Assembly: GCA_016301865.1 (NCBI GenBank)
Contig: JAEDOP010000053.1
Coordinates: 1 to 5,708 of the forward strand
Source: Alphaproteobacteria bacterium
GTDB lineage: Bacteria > Pseudomonadota > Alphaproteobacteria > Rs-D84
Direction of reading: 5' to 3'
Length of the DNA: 5,708 nt
Positions within the stretch are counted from its first letter, which is position 1. Each line of letters starts with the position of its first letter. This document shows positions 1 through 5,708 of the stretch, piece after piece. The notes beneath the pieces are model-generated. The model ran no database searches, was not told where the DNA came from, and worked only from the letters and a program-made list of their open reading frames with translations. The translations under genes and the position numbers were made by a program.

Positions 1-26
1 AATCCAAATGCAGATTTTTATATAAC

Positions 27-55
27 TTGCAGTTCCATTGGATTTATACTAAAAT
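27..55 (+). promoter_or_regulatory. candidate sigma70-type promoter of the addA-recN block
   Basis: TTGCAG at 27-32 and TAAAAT at 50-55 are separated by 17 bp, the optimal spacing. The -10 box matches the TATAAT consensus at five of six positions, while the -35 box keeps only TTG clearly. An overlapping TATACT at 45-50 could serve as an alternative -10. Transcription would start near 62, giving a leader of under 20 nt that carries the ribosome binding site at 70-74. The region is AT-rich, so chance matches are likely and the call rests on spacing and position only. No canonical alphaproteobacterial LexA box (GTTC-N7-GTTC) is visible here. Confidence 0.35.
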
Positions 56-69
56 CAAAACGACAATGC

Positions 70-74
70 AAGGG
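70..74 (+). promoter_or_regulatory. Shine-Dalgarno site of the AddA helicase gene
   Basis: AAGGG lies 5 nt upstream of the ATG at 80. This supports that ATG as the true start, together with the conserved N-terminal Q-motif-like residues that follow directly (LSPEQ at residues 7-11). Confidence 0.6.
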
Positions 75-79
75 TATAA

Positions 80-2695
80 ATGGTAAAAAAACGTACACTT
101 TCACCAGAACAAGACATGGCTGCGAATCCAACGGAAAACGTTTGGGTTCAGGCGAATGCCGGCACCGGAAAAACCAGCGTGCTGGTCCAGCGTTTATTGC
201 GAATTTTATTTCGTGCGTCTGATTGTGGCGCGTCTGGAATATTGTGCCTGACGTATACTAATGCAGGTGCGGGCGAAATGCGCAATCGTATATTAAAATC
301 CCTGCGTGAATGGGCGGTTGCCACCGACGACGAATTAATTGAATTGTTGGATGGTGTTGCGATAAATCGTCCGGCGACGCCGGCTGATATTGCGCATGCA
401 CGTGAAATATTTTTTCAGTTTATCGACAGTCCTGAAATTTTAAAAATAAAAACCATACACGGTTTTTGTGAAGAGGTTTTACACCGCTTCCCGATAGAGG
501 CGGGCCTGTCCCCATCGTGGACGTTGATATCTGATTCTGCCCAGCGATTGTTATTACAAGATGCTTTTAATAATTTGATTAATTCGCCCGGTAAAAACGC
601 CCGTGTTTATGATGCTTTTTCACATATTGTGGGGCGTATATCCGAAACGTATATGACAGACCTGTTGGGCATATTAAGTTCCCAGTACAAGCAGTTTTTT
701 CAAATTGAACAACTTGATAAATATCGCGAATACTTTATTGATACGACTTATGATTTTCTTGGTTTGGACGCGTGTAAAAATACTGATGCTGCCCCAGAAA
801 ATCTGAAAAAAATCATCGAATTGGCACAGAATGACCAAAATAACGCAAAAAAGCCGGCAAAGTATCTGGATGATATTATTAGCTTAACAAAACAATATCT
901 TGATACGACTGCGGATTTTGAAAAATACAAAACCGCATATCTTACGGCCACCGGTGAAAAAAAATCACTTGTCTCTAAAAAAGAATATTTGGTCGCCGAG
1001 CAGGATCGTGTTTACACACAAAACCAGTTTAATGCAAACCAGATGTTGTTCAACGATACGGTTGCATTATTTGATTTATCGGCGGCATTTGCGGACGAAT
1101 ATAAACGTCAAAAGCATATGCGCAATGTTTTGGATTTTGATGATTTGATTTTATATACGCGCAAATTATTTTCCAATTCGGCAACCATGGGTTGGGTTTT
1201 GTCGCAACTTGATTTGTCGTTGTCTCACATTCTGGTGGACGAGGCCCAGGATACGTCCCCCGCCCAGTGGGATATTTTACGTTTGTTGGCGGGCGATTTT
1301 TTTGCCGATGGTGACACTGGTCAATCACCGCGGTCATTGTTTGTTGTGGGGGATACTAAACAGTCTATTTATGGATTCCAAGGCGCAGATCCGCATGCTT
1401 TTGCACTCAGTCGCGATACAATATCTGAACAAATCGCTGAAAATATGCGCACGATTGCCGAAATCCCATTGGCACAGAGTTTTCGTTCCACCGCCCCGAT
1501 ATTAAAAACGGTTGATCGCTTTTTCACAGATGTTGGTGTCACAGATATTTCTGGCTTTGCGAACAATGAACATAAATGTTTTCGCATGGACGCACCCGGC
1601 GCGGTTGAATTGCACAAACTGGTTGCTAAATTAGAGGATGAAACCACCCTTAAACAATATATTGATAATGTGGCTGACAAAATAAAAACATTAATTGATT
1701 CTGGTAAATTTATGGCGCGCGACATCATGGTTCTGGTTCAACAGCGTAATCCCATGGCGTCGCCATTGACCGTCGCGTTAAAGCGACGTGGCATAGATGT
1801 CGCCGGCAGTGATCGTATCGTTTTGCCAAACTTTCCGGCGATACGCGACCTGCTTAATTTGACGCGTTGGTGTCTGAATCCGGCCGATGATTTTAGTTTA
1901 TGTTGCGTGTTAAGAAGTCCGATTTTCTGTTTATCTGAACTGGATATTTTTAATTTGTGTAAAATCAAAAATGATAAAAACAAACAATTAAAGCGCACCA
2001 CCCCAGACGCGTCCCCAACCACCGTGTTCGAAGTTATATCAGAACAGTCCCCAGACATCTATTCGCGCCTGGTTGAATATCAAAACTGGGCATCGAAACT
2101 TGCACCATATTCATTTTTTGATTCTGTTTTAAGTTCTTATAACACGCGGCAGAAATTTATATCATCCCTGGGCACTCAGGTTATAGATCCCCTGGCGGAA
2201 TTTATGACAATCTGTCTGGCATACGAACGTACCCAGCCCGGAACACTGTATCATTTTCTGAAATGGTTCATCACCGGGGGCAGTGAAATTAAACGCGACA
2301 TGGACGCATCAAATGGTGTTCGCATTGTCACCGTCCACGGCAGCAAGGGTCTTGAATCCCCCGTCGTATTTTTAATCGATACTGTACGCACCCCGAAAAA
2401 CGAAAATATTTTGCCGATTAAATCCGGCGATATGCCTGTATGGTTGTGGGCGCCCCGTGGCGACGCCAGTGCCGAACGTCGCGATGCGTCTGATGCGCTG
2501 ATGCGTGTGCGCACGGCGGAATATTATCGCCTGTTGTACGTTGCAATGACCCGTGCCCGCGACGAACTGTACATATACGGATATACCCCAAACAAAAACG
2601 CCCCCCAGAACGCATGGCACACCCAATTGTGGCGCGTGTTGGCGGCCGACACCCCCCATGAACATATCAGGATAACAAATGACGACATTGCATAA
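80..2695 (+). CDS. addA: AddA-type double-strand-break repair helicase (helicase part of a split AddA)
   Basis: This is a UvrD/RecB-family (SF1A) ATP-dependent helicase, the motor of the AddAB complex that unwinds and resects DNA double-strand breaks before RecA-mediated recombination. All helicase motifs are visible in order: LSPEQ (7-11), Walker A ANAGTGKT (25-32), motif Ia LTYTNAGAGEM, the AddA-like block KTIHGFCEEVLHRFP, motif II DEAQD (387-391), motif III GDTKQSIYGFQGADP (from 424), motif IV QSFRST (466-471), motif V VTVHGSKGLE (750-759) and motif VI LLYVAMTRARDEL (from 818). The catalytic residues look intact. Alphaproteobacterial AddA is usually about 1,100 residues or more and ends in a nuclease domain. 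This ORF has 871 residues and stops about 45 residues after motif VI, and the nuclease lies in the next ORF, which overlaps by 17 nt in the +1 frame. AddB is not in the window. Family assignment is strong. The split could be natural, frameshift-joined or a sequence error. Confidence 0.93.
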   Translation: MVKKRTLSPEQDMAANPTENVWVQANAGTGKTSVLVQRLLRILFRASDCGASGILCLTYTNAGAGEMRNRILKSLREWAVATDDELIELLDGVAINRPATPADIAHAREIFFQFIDSPEILKIKTIHGFCEEVLHRFPIEAGLSPSWTLISDSAQRLLLQDAFNNLINSPGKNARVYDAFSHIVGRISETYMTDLLGILSSQYKQFFQIEQLDKYREYFIDTTYDFLGLDACKNTDAAPENLKKIIELAQNDQNNAKKPAKYLDDIISLTKQYLDTTADFEKYKTAYLTATGEKKSLVSKKEYLVAEQDRVYTQNQFNANQMLFNDTVALFDLSAAFADEYKRQKHMRNVLDFDDLILYTRKLFSNSATMGWVLSQLDLSLSHILVDEAQDTSPAQWDILRLLAGDFFADGDTGQSPRSLFVVGDTKQSIYGFQGADPHAFALSRDTISEQIAENMRTIAEIPLAQSFRSTAPILKTVDRFFTDVGVTDISGFANNEHKCFRMDAPGAVELHKLVAKLEDETTLKQYIDNVADKIKTLIDSGKFMARDIMVLVQQRNPMASPLTVALKRRGIDVAGSDRIVLPNFPAIRDLLNLTRWCLNPADDFSLCCVLRSPIFCLSELDIFNLCKIKNDKNKQLKRTTPDASPTTVFEVISEQSPDIYSRLVEYQNWASKLAPYSFFDSVLSSYNTRQKFISSLGTQVIDPLAEFMTICLAYERTQPGTLYHFLKWFITGGSEIKRDMDASNGVRIVTVHGSKGLESPVVFLIDTVRTPKNENILPIKSGDMPVWLWAPRGDASAERRDASDALMRVRTAEYYRLLYVAMTRARDELYIYGYTPNKNAPQNAWHTQLWRVLAADTPHEHIRITNDDIA
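2669..2672 (+). promoter_or_regulatory. Shine-Dalgarno site of the nuclease ORF
   Basis: AGGA lies 6 nt upstream of the ATG at 2679, inside the 3' end of the helicase gene. It gives the nuclease ORF its own initiation signal and favours re-initiation or coupled translation over a purely accidental frame break. The match is short and could be chance. Confidence 0.45.
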
Positions 2696-3134
2696 TATTT
2701 TATCCGCACGCGATTCCGCCATGCACGCCACGGCGCACGGCACGCAAATGCATGGCCGATTACAGCATATTATTATCGACGGCCCAAATACACGCGGCGA
2801 TTCTGGATTGGTTCAGTTAATACAACGCAATCCTGATTTAGTGCCATTTTTTGCGCCAAATTCGCGTGTTGAGGTCCCAATTGCCGGCACAATAAATAAC
2901 CGTTTCATCAGTCGTCGCATCGATCGATTGTGCGTTGACGATGACACCAAATCGATTTCCATTTTGGACTATAAAACCGACATAAATCATAATACGTTTC
3001 GCGACAAATATATAATTCAGTTGCGCGAGTATATGACGCTTTTGCGCACCCTTTACCCAGATTACAAAATCAGCGCATATATATTATGGACGCATGATTT
3101 TTCACTGGAAAAATTACCTGTAAAACCGCTATAA
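2679..3134 (+). CDS. AddA C-terminal PD-(D/E)XK nuclease domain as a separate ORF
   Basis: This 151-residue protein matches the nuclease domain that normally forms the C-terminus of AddA. Visible landmarks in order are HGTQMH (20-25, equivalent to the GxxxH start of RecB-type nucleases), EVPIAG (65-70), RRIDRL with D82, ILDYKTD with D97 and K99 (the central PD-(D/E)XK catalytic residues), and QLREY (Q114, Y118), followed by a YPDYKISAYILWT block typical of the end of AddA. By family knowledge this domain cuts the unwound strands in a metal-dependent way. The ATG overlaps the helicase gene by 17 nt and has an AGGA site 6 nt upstream. In this frame a TAA at 2673-2675 precedes the ATG, so the ORF cannot extend upstream. 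It most likely works with the helicase polypeptide. If the window carries a one-base error at 2676-2692, this would instead be the tail of a single AddA. Confidence 0.85.
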   Translation: MTTLHNILSARDSAMHATAHGTQMHGRLQHIIIDGPNTRGDSGLVQLIQRNPDLVPFFAPNSRVEVPIAGTINNRFISRRIDRLCVDDDTKSISILDYKTDINHNTFRDKYIIQLREYMTLLRTLYPDYKISAYILWTHDFSLEKLPVKPL

Positions 3135-3135
3135 T
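3106..3135 (+). promoter_or_regulatory. candidate internal promoter giving a leaderless recN transcript
   Basis: A perfect -10 hexamer TATAAT (3130-3135) overlaps the nuclease stop codon and lies 6 nt upstream of the recN ATG (3142). TGGAAA (3106-3111) matches four of six -35 positions at 18-bp spacing. Transcription from this site would start at or next to the A of the ATG, so the mRNA would lack a 5' leader. This fits the absence of any properly spaced Shine-Dalgarno sequence before recN: the only G-run, GGG at 3138-3140, is 1 nt from the ATG. The alternative is translation coupled to the nuclease stop 7 nt upstream. Confidence 0.35.
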
Positions 3136-3141
3136 CTGGGC

Positions 3142-4794
3142 ATGTTAATTGGATTAAGCATTTCTAATATCGTATTAATTGAAAAACTGAATTTGGAATT
3201 CGGTTCTGGCTTGAACATATTAACAGGCGAAACCGGTGCCGGGAAAAGTATTTTATTGGACGCGCTGTCATTGGCATTGGGTGCGCGGTCTGATGTGGGC
3301 TTAATCCGTCATGGTTGTGATACTGCGTCCGTTGTGGCGGAATTTGATGTGACGCCATCGGCGGCGGCCGGAATATTATCAGAATATGACATTGACTGTG
3401 CGGGCGGCCTTATTCTGCGTCGCACATTGTCCCAGGACGGTCGCGGTCGCGCATGGATAAATGACACACCTGTATCTGTCAAAACGTTAAAGGCGGTGGG
3501 CGACACATTAATCGAAATTCATGGCCAGTTTGCGAATCATACATTGCTGAATCCGTCGACACATCGTCCTACGTTGGATACATTTGCGCAAAACAATATT
3601 GCGGACTTTGGAACGTTACTATCACGCACACGCGAAGCGTATATGGCATATCATACGGCGGAAAAACGTCTGAATGAATTGCGTGATTTATTAGCGCGCA
3701 GTGAATCTGAACGCGAATATTTGGAACACAATGTGGCCGAATTACGCGCCCTGAATCCACAGCCCGGCGAAGAAGAAGAACTTGCCACACGTCGTGCTAA
3801 TATGATGAACGCGGAAAAGAATGCAGCCATTTTATCCGAAGCACTCGAAGCCTTATCGCCACGCGGCAATTCATTGGATGCCCAGTTATTTAATGTCGCG
3901 CATATTTTACAGCGCATACGTGGCGATGAAAATCCATATTCTGACCAGATTGATAAATTATATGATTTGGCGGAATCTGTTGCGCAAATAACCCAGTCTT
4001 TGACCCCCGAAACAACGGATATGGACAACCTGGACGAAATCGAAGAACGCCTGTTTGCCATTCGCGCGGCCGCGCGCAAACATCATGTTCCGGCGGATGA
4101 ATTGCAAAATATGTTGGCCCAGATGACGGATCAGTTAAACGCAATTGATAATTCAGATGCGGAACTGAAAAAAATGACAACCGTTGTAAAAAAATGTCGC
4201 GATGAATTTGACGCGGCGGCGGCGGCGTTATCTGCCGCCCGTGTGGATGCTGCGAACACATTACGGACACACTTATTGGCTGAATTGCCCGATTTAAAAC
4301 TGGGGTCGGCGGATTTTATGGTTGATGTGTCGGTGGCCGCGCCATCTGCGACCGGGATTGACGATGTTGTATTCATGATAAAAACTAATCCAGGCTCGCC
4401 ATTTGCGCCACTACACCGTGCGGCATCTGGGGGTGAATTGGCGCGTTTAATGTTGGCCATGCGTGTTGTCTTGGCGGGAACGAATGATATGCATTCATTT
4501 GTATTTGATGAAATTGACACAGGCATCAGTGGTGCAACCGCATCTGCGGTTGGTGCGCGATTAAATCGCCTGGCGCAATCGAACCAGGCCTTGGTTATAA
4601 CTCATTCTGCCCAGGTCGCAGGTTTTGCCACCCGTCATTTCAAGATATCTAAATCTGTTACCAACGATAAAACCACGACATCGGTTTGCGAAATTACTGG
4701 TGACGAACGCGTGAACGAAGTCGCCCGCATAATCAGTGGCTCTGAAATCACGCCTGAATCCATTACAATGGCAAAAACATTGATTAAAAAATAA
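3142..4794 (+). CDS. recN: DNA repair protein RecN
   Basis: RecN is a cytoplasmic SMC-like ATPase recruited to double-strand breaks, where it is thought to hold DNA segments together and assist RecA-dependent repair. The 550 residues match the usual family length. The N-terminus MLIGLSISNIVLIEKLNLEF is the standard RecN opening and fixes the start. Walker A is GETGAGKS (29-36). A long charged helical region, roughly residues 145-370, is the expected coiled coil. The C-terminal ATPase half carries the ABC signature SGGE (429-432), Walker B FVFDEIDTG with D456 and E457, and the switch histidine THS (H488). All key residues are present. An alanine-rich stretch encoded by a short GCG-type run near 4213-4227 lies in the coiled-coil arm. 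The gene starts 7 nt after the nuclease stop, so it is probably co-transcribed with addA and may also have its own promoter. No clear Shine-Dalgarno site is seen. Confidence 0.96.
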   Translation: MLIGLSISNIVLIEKLNLEFGSGLNILTGETGAGKSILLDALSLALGARSDVGLIRHGCDTASVVAEFDVTPSAAAGILSEYDIDCAGGLILRRTLSQDGRGRAWINDTPVSVKTLKAVGDTLIEIHGQFANHTLLNPSTHRPTLDTFAQNNIADFGTLLSRTREAYMAYHTAEKRLNELRDLLARSESEREYLEHNVAELRALNPQPGEEEELATRRANMMNAEKNAAILSEALEALSPRGNSLDAQLFNVAHILQRIRGDENPYSDQIDKLYDLAESVAQITQSLTPETTDMDNLDEIEERLFAIRAAARKHHVPADELQNMLAQMTDQLNAIDNSDAELKKMTTVVKKCRDEFDAAAAALSAARVDAANTLRTHLLAELPDLKLGSADFMVDVSVAAPSATGIDDVVFMIKTNPGSPFAPLHRAASGGELARLMLAMRVVLAGTNDMHSFVFDEIDTGISGATASAVGARLNRLAQSNQALVITHSAQVAGFATRHFKISKSVTNDKTTTSVCEITGDERVNEVARIISGSEITPESITMAKTLIKK

Positions 4795-4880
4795 TTTTCA
4801 TAACAATACCGCAACAAAACTATCCCCCACTGACCAGCAATAAACACCCCACTAAATAAAAGTTTATCGAAGTATTTTTT

Positions 4881-4904
4881 ACAATTTTTGTTCACAAAAA
4901 TTGT
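4881..4904. repeat. perfect 10-bp AT-rich inverted repeat (hairpin)
   Basis: The arms 4881-4890 (ACAATTTTTG) and 4895-4904 (CAAAAATTGT) are perfectly complementary around a TTCA loop. No T-tract follows the stem on either strand, so this is not a standard intrinsic terminator. A T-run precedes it on the plus strand instead. The right arm shares its last four bases with the REP-like copy that begins at 4901. It may act as an mRNA 3'-end stabiliser or be part of the neighbouring element. Confidence 0.6.
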
Positions 4905-4931
4905 CATTCCTGCGCAGGCAGGAATAGGGAC
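4901..4931 (+). repeat. REP-like unit, left copy
   Basis: The stem arms are 4906-4913 (ATTCCTGC) and 4918-4925 (GCAGGAAT), with loop GCAG (4914-4917). This is the A/T-substituted version of the unit. Confidence 0.65.
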
Positions 4932-4980
4932 TCTAAACCGCGCACAGCGTGCGCCAATTAAGTATTTTTAAAATTTCTTA

Positions 4981-5011
4981 GCCCCTATCCCCGCCTTCGC
5001 GGGGATGACAA
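4981..5011 (-). repeat. REP-like unit, right copy
   Basis: Read on the minus strand, the stem is ATCCCCGC paired with GCGGGGAT around a GAAG loop, preceded by TTGTC and followed by AGGGGC. This is the G/C version of the unit and forms the more stable hairpin. Confidence 0.65.
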
Positions 5012-5072
5012 ATGTTCTGAATTTCTTCAAAATAAATACTCAACTAAATTTTTATTTATCGCAGTATTCCTA

Positions 5073-5097
5073 TCTCATATCTCCTGTCTCATATCTC
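5073..5097. repeat. 11-bp tandem direct repeat
   Basis: TCTCATATCTC occurs at 5073-5083 and again at 5087-5097, separated by CTG, so the period is 14 nt with just under two units. It lies immediately upstream of the terminator stem. Function is unknown. Confidence 0.7.
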
Positions 5098-5099
5098 AA

Positions 5100-5128
5100 A
5101 AAAAATCCCCCAAACGGGGGGATTTTTT
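5100..5128. terminator. bidirectional intrinsic terminator shared by recN and the minus-strand gene
   Basis: A 12-bp stem pairs 5100-5111 (AAAAAATCCCCC) with 5117-5128 (GGGGGATTTTTT) around a 5-nt loop. On the minus strand the transcript ends in eight T residues directly after the G/C stem (complement of 5098-5105), which is a strong terminator. On the plus strand the six T residues at 5123-5128 serve the recN operon. The TAA stop of the minus-strand gene (5127-5129) is partly inside the stem. Confidence 0.88.
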
Positions 5129-5708
5129 ATTGCCAGTCATTTACAACCGAATACGTTGTTGATCCGTTCTTGACCTTTAACGCACCCGACAGAGCTGTAC
5201 TTAACGCGCCAAAGAACGTTTTATCGCCAACCTTGACACGCAGCGACGGTGACGTGCGTTCCGCACTGCGCAGGTAAATCACATTATCACCCGCGTGCAA
5301 CTTGCGCCCACAGTCCGCGGCTTCGTTCGCGCCCGTGCCATACCCAATGGTGGTCAGGCCACTTGCACACTGGCTACGATTTGTGCTGGTACTGCCGTAT
5401 GATACTGCGCCACCTGCCGCATAGTATCCTGCGCCAACATTTACACAGGCACTATCCTCAGTTGCAACATACTGTCCCGGACCACATGTTATCTTACAAT
5501 CTTCTACTGCATCATGGTCCGTTGTCGCATTGCCAATAATTCCATAACCATCGCTGGCTTTGAATATCTGCAAGTTTGCAACATTTTTATCCAATACCGA
5601 CTGTCTTGTTGAAGTGGTTGCACGGTCCGCGTCTCTCAATCCCTGCAAGATCAGATATTTAGCATCGCTACTTGTTGTATACAACATGCCCTTACCGACA
5701 CTACCTGG
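5127..5708 (-). CDS. C-terminal part of a probable cysteine-containing surface protein, function unknown
   Basis: The reading frame is open to the window edge. Seven codons (PGSVGKG) precede the first visible methionine at 5687, so that methionine is almost certainly internal and the N-terminus is missing. The visible part has 193 residues. It is rich in Gly, Ser, Thr and Ala, with five spaced cysteines (64, 68, 81, 107 and 126, counting from that methionine) in a stretch with GPGQYVA and GAGYYAAGG, loosely like the C-x-PG-x-Y and G-x-GYY patterns of cysteine-rich extracellular repeats. A final module of about 60 residues begins near RKLHAGDNVIYLRS. No membrane segment or enzyme motif is visible. 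Composition suggests an exported or surface protein, but the signal peptide would be outside the window. I recall similar proteins from gut Alphaproteobacteria, without being able to check. Its terminator overlaps the stop codon. It is convergent with recN and unrelated to the repair block. Confidence 0.8.
   Translation of the reverse strand, partial: PGSVGKGMLYTTSSDAKYLILQGLRDADRATTSTRQSVLDKNVANLQIFKASDGYGIIGNATTDHDAVEDCKITCGPGQYVATEDSACVNVGAGYYAAGGAVSYGSTSTNRSQCASGLTTIGYGTGANEAADCGRKLHAGDNVIYLRSAERTSPSLRVKVGDKTFFGALSTALSGALKVKNGSTTYSVVNDWQ

Larger units (their letters stand above)
4901..5011. repeat. REPIN-like element: two inverted REP-type palindromes
   Basis: Two 31-nt copies lie in opposite orientation (4901-4931 plus, 4981-5011 minus) around a 49-nt spacer. 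They match at 25 of 31 positions. Each copy starts TTGTCAT, contains an 8-bp stem with a 4-nt loop and ends in ATAGGG plus RC. Four of the six differences are two paired T-A to C-G changes that keep the stem intact. The spacer also holds a 6-bp GC-rich hairpin (GCGCAC at 4940-4945 with GTGCGC at 4949-4954). The layout resembles REP doublets (REPINs) or a small non-autonomous MITE. Similar TGTCAT-CCCGC palindromes are common dispersed repeats in many Proteobacteria, which is general knowledge. No flanking target duplication is evident and no transposase is in the window. Confidence 0.65.
4795..5126. other. non-coding, structure-rich region between the convergent genes
   Basis: No convincing gene lies in these 332 nt. 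The ORFs that cross it run through the terminator or mirror recN and have no recognisable product. The first 76 nt (4795-4870) show nothing notable. The rest holds an AT-rich hairpin, a REPIN-like inverted pair, a short tandem repeat and the shared terminator, each listed separately. The base composition swings sharply between AT-rich spacers and GC-rich palindromes, as expected for inserted repeats in a 3' intergenic site. Confidence 0.7.

Noticed and set aside
1..44. 7-bp inverted repeat AATCCAA (1-7) and TTGGATT (38-44)
   Set aside because: The arms are short and AT-rich with a 30-nt gap, so this is compatible with chance. It could be the edge of an upstream feature that cannot be seen.
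1369..1728. Minus-strand ORF of 119 codons within the helicase gene
   Set aside because: It is a shadow of addA, whose helicase motifs III and IV are clearly encoded on the plus strand here.
2652..2657. C6 homopolymer as the cause of the addA frame break
   Set aside because: An indel here would run into TAA at 2673-2675 in the nuclease frame, so it cannot fuse the two ORFs.
3651..4079. Minus-strand ORF of 142 codons within recN
   Set aside because: It is a shadow frame over the RecN coiled-coil region. The Ser/Arg-rich product is typical of antisense reading.
4213..4227. GCG trinucleotide run as a possible phase-variable microsatellite
   Set aside because: It encodes alanines in the RecN coiled coil. 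Length changes would stay in frame, and the run is short.
4635..4907. Minus-strand ORF of 90 codons reaching into the hairpin region
   Set aside because: It is mostly antisense to recN, has no recognisable motif, and its start region lies in repeat DNA.
5014..5028. GTTC followed after 8 nt by TTC, resembling an alphaproteobacterial LexA box
   Set aside because: The second half-site is imperfect (CTTC), and it lies between convergent gene ends rather than in a promoter.
5005..5277. Plus-strand ORF of 90 codons starting inside the right REP unit
   Set aside because: It runs through the strong terminator and then antisense to the surface-type protein gene, with no family resemblance.

Overview
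The window looks like a bacterial chromosome segment from an alphaproteobacterium. The large helicase has the AddA form typical of that class, and RecN is close to the usual proteobacterial protein. The moderate, fairly AT-rich base composition, the tight gene packing and the unusual cysteine-containing protein at the right edge recall gut-associated, small-genome Alphaproteobacteria (the RF32 / Enterousia-like lineages). That last placement is a memory-based inference and was not checked.

Positions 1-79 are a short non-coding leader with a possible sigma70-type promoter and a clear Shine-Dalgarno site. Positions 80-4794 are one compact plus-strand DNA-repair block. It holds an AddA-type helicase (80-2695), a separate small ORF carrying the RecB/AddA-type nuclease domain (2679-3134, overlapping the helicase gene by 17 nt in the +1 frame), and recN (3142-4794, starting 7 nt after the nuclease stop). 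The helicase and nuclease are normally one polypeptide, so addA appears to be split in two here. AddA (with AddB, not in this window) resects double-strand breaks for RecA loading, and RecN is an SMC-like ATPase that acts at the same breaks, so the block is functionally coherent.

Positions 4795-5126 are about 330 nt of non-coding DNA rich in structure. They contain a perfect AT-rich 10-bp hairpin and a pair of inverted REP-like palindromes (4901-4931 and 4981-5011) that differ by paired, stem-preserving substitutions. There is also an 11-bp tandem direct repeat and a strong bidirectional intrinsic terminator (5100-5128).

From 5127 to the right edge, on the minus strand and convergent with recN, lies the 3' end of a gene for a probable cysteine-containing, surface-type protein of unknown function. 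Its N-terminus is outside the window. I found no tRNA, rRNA, CRISPR array or transposase gene.
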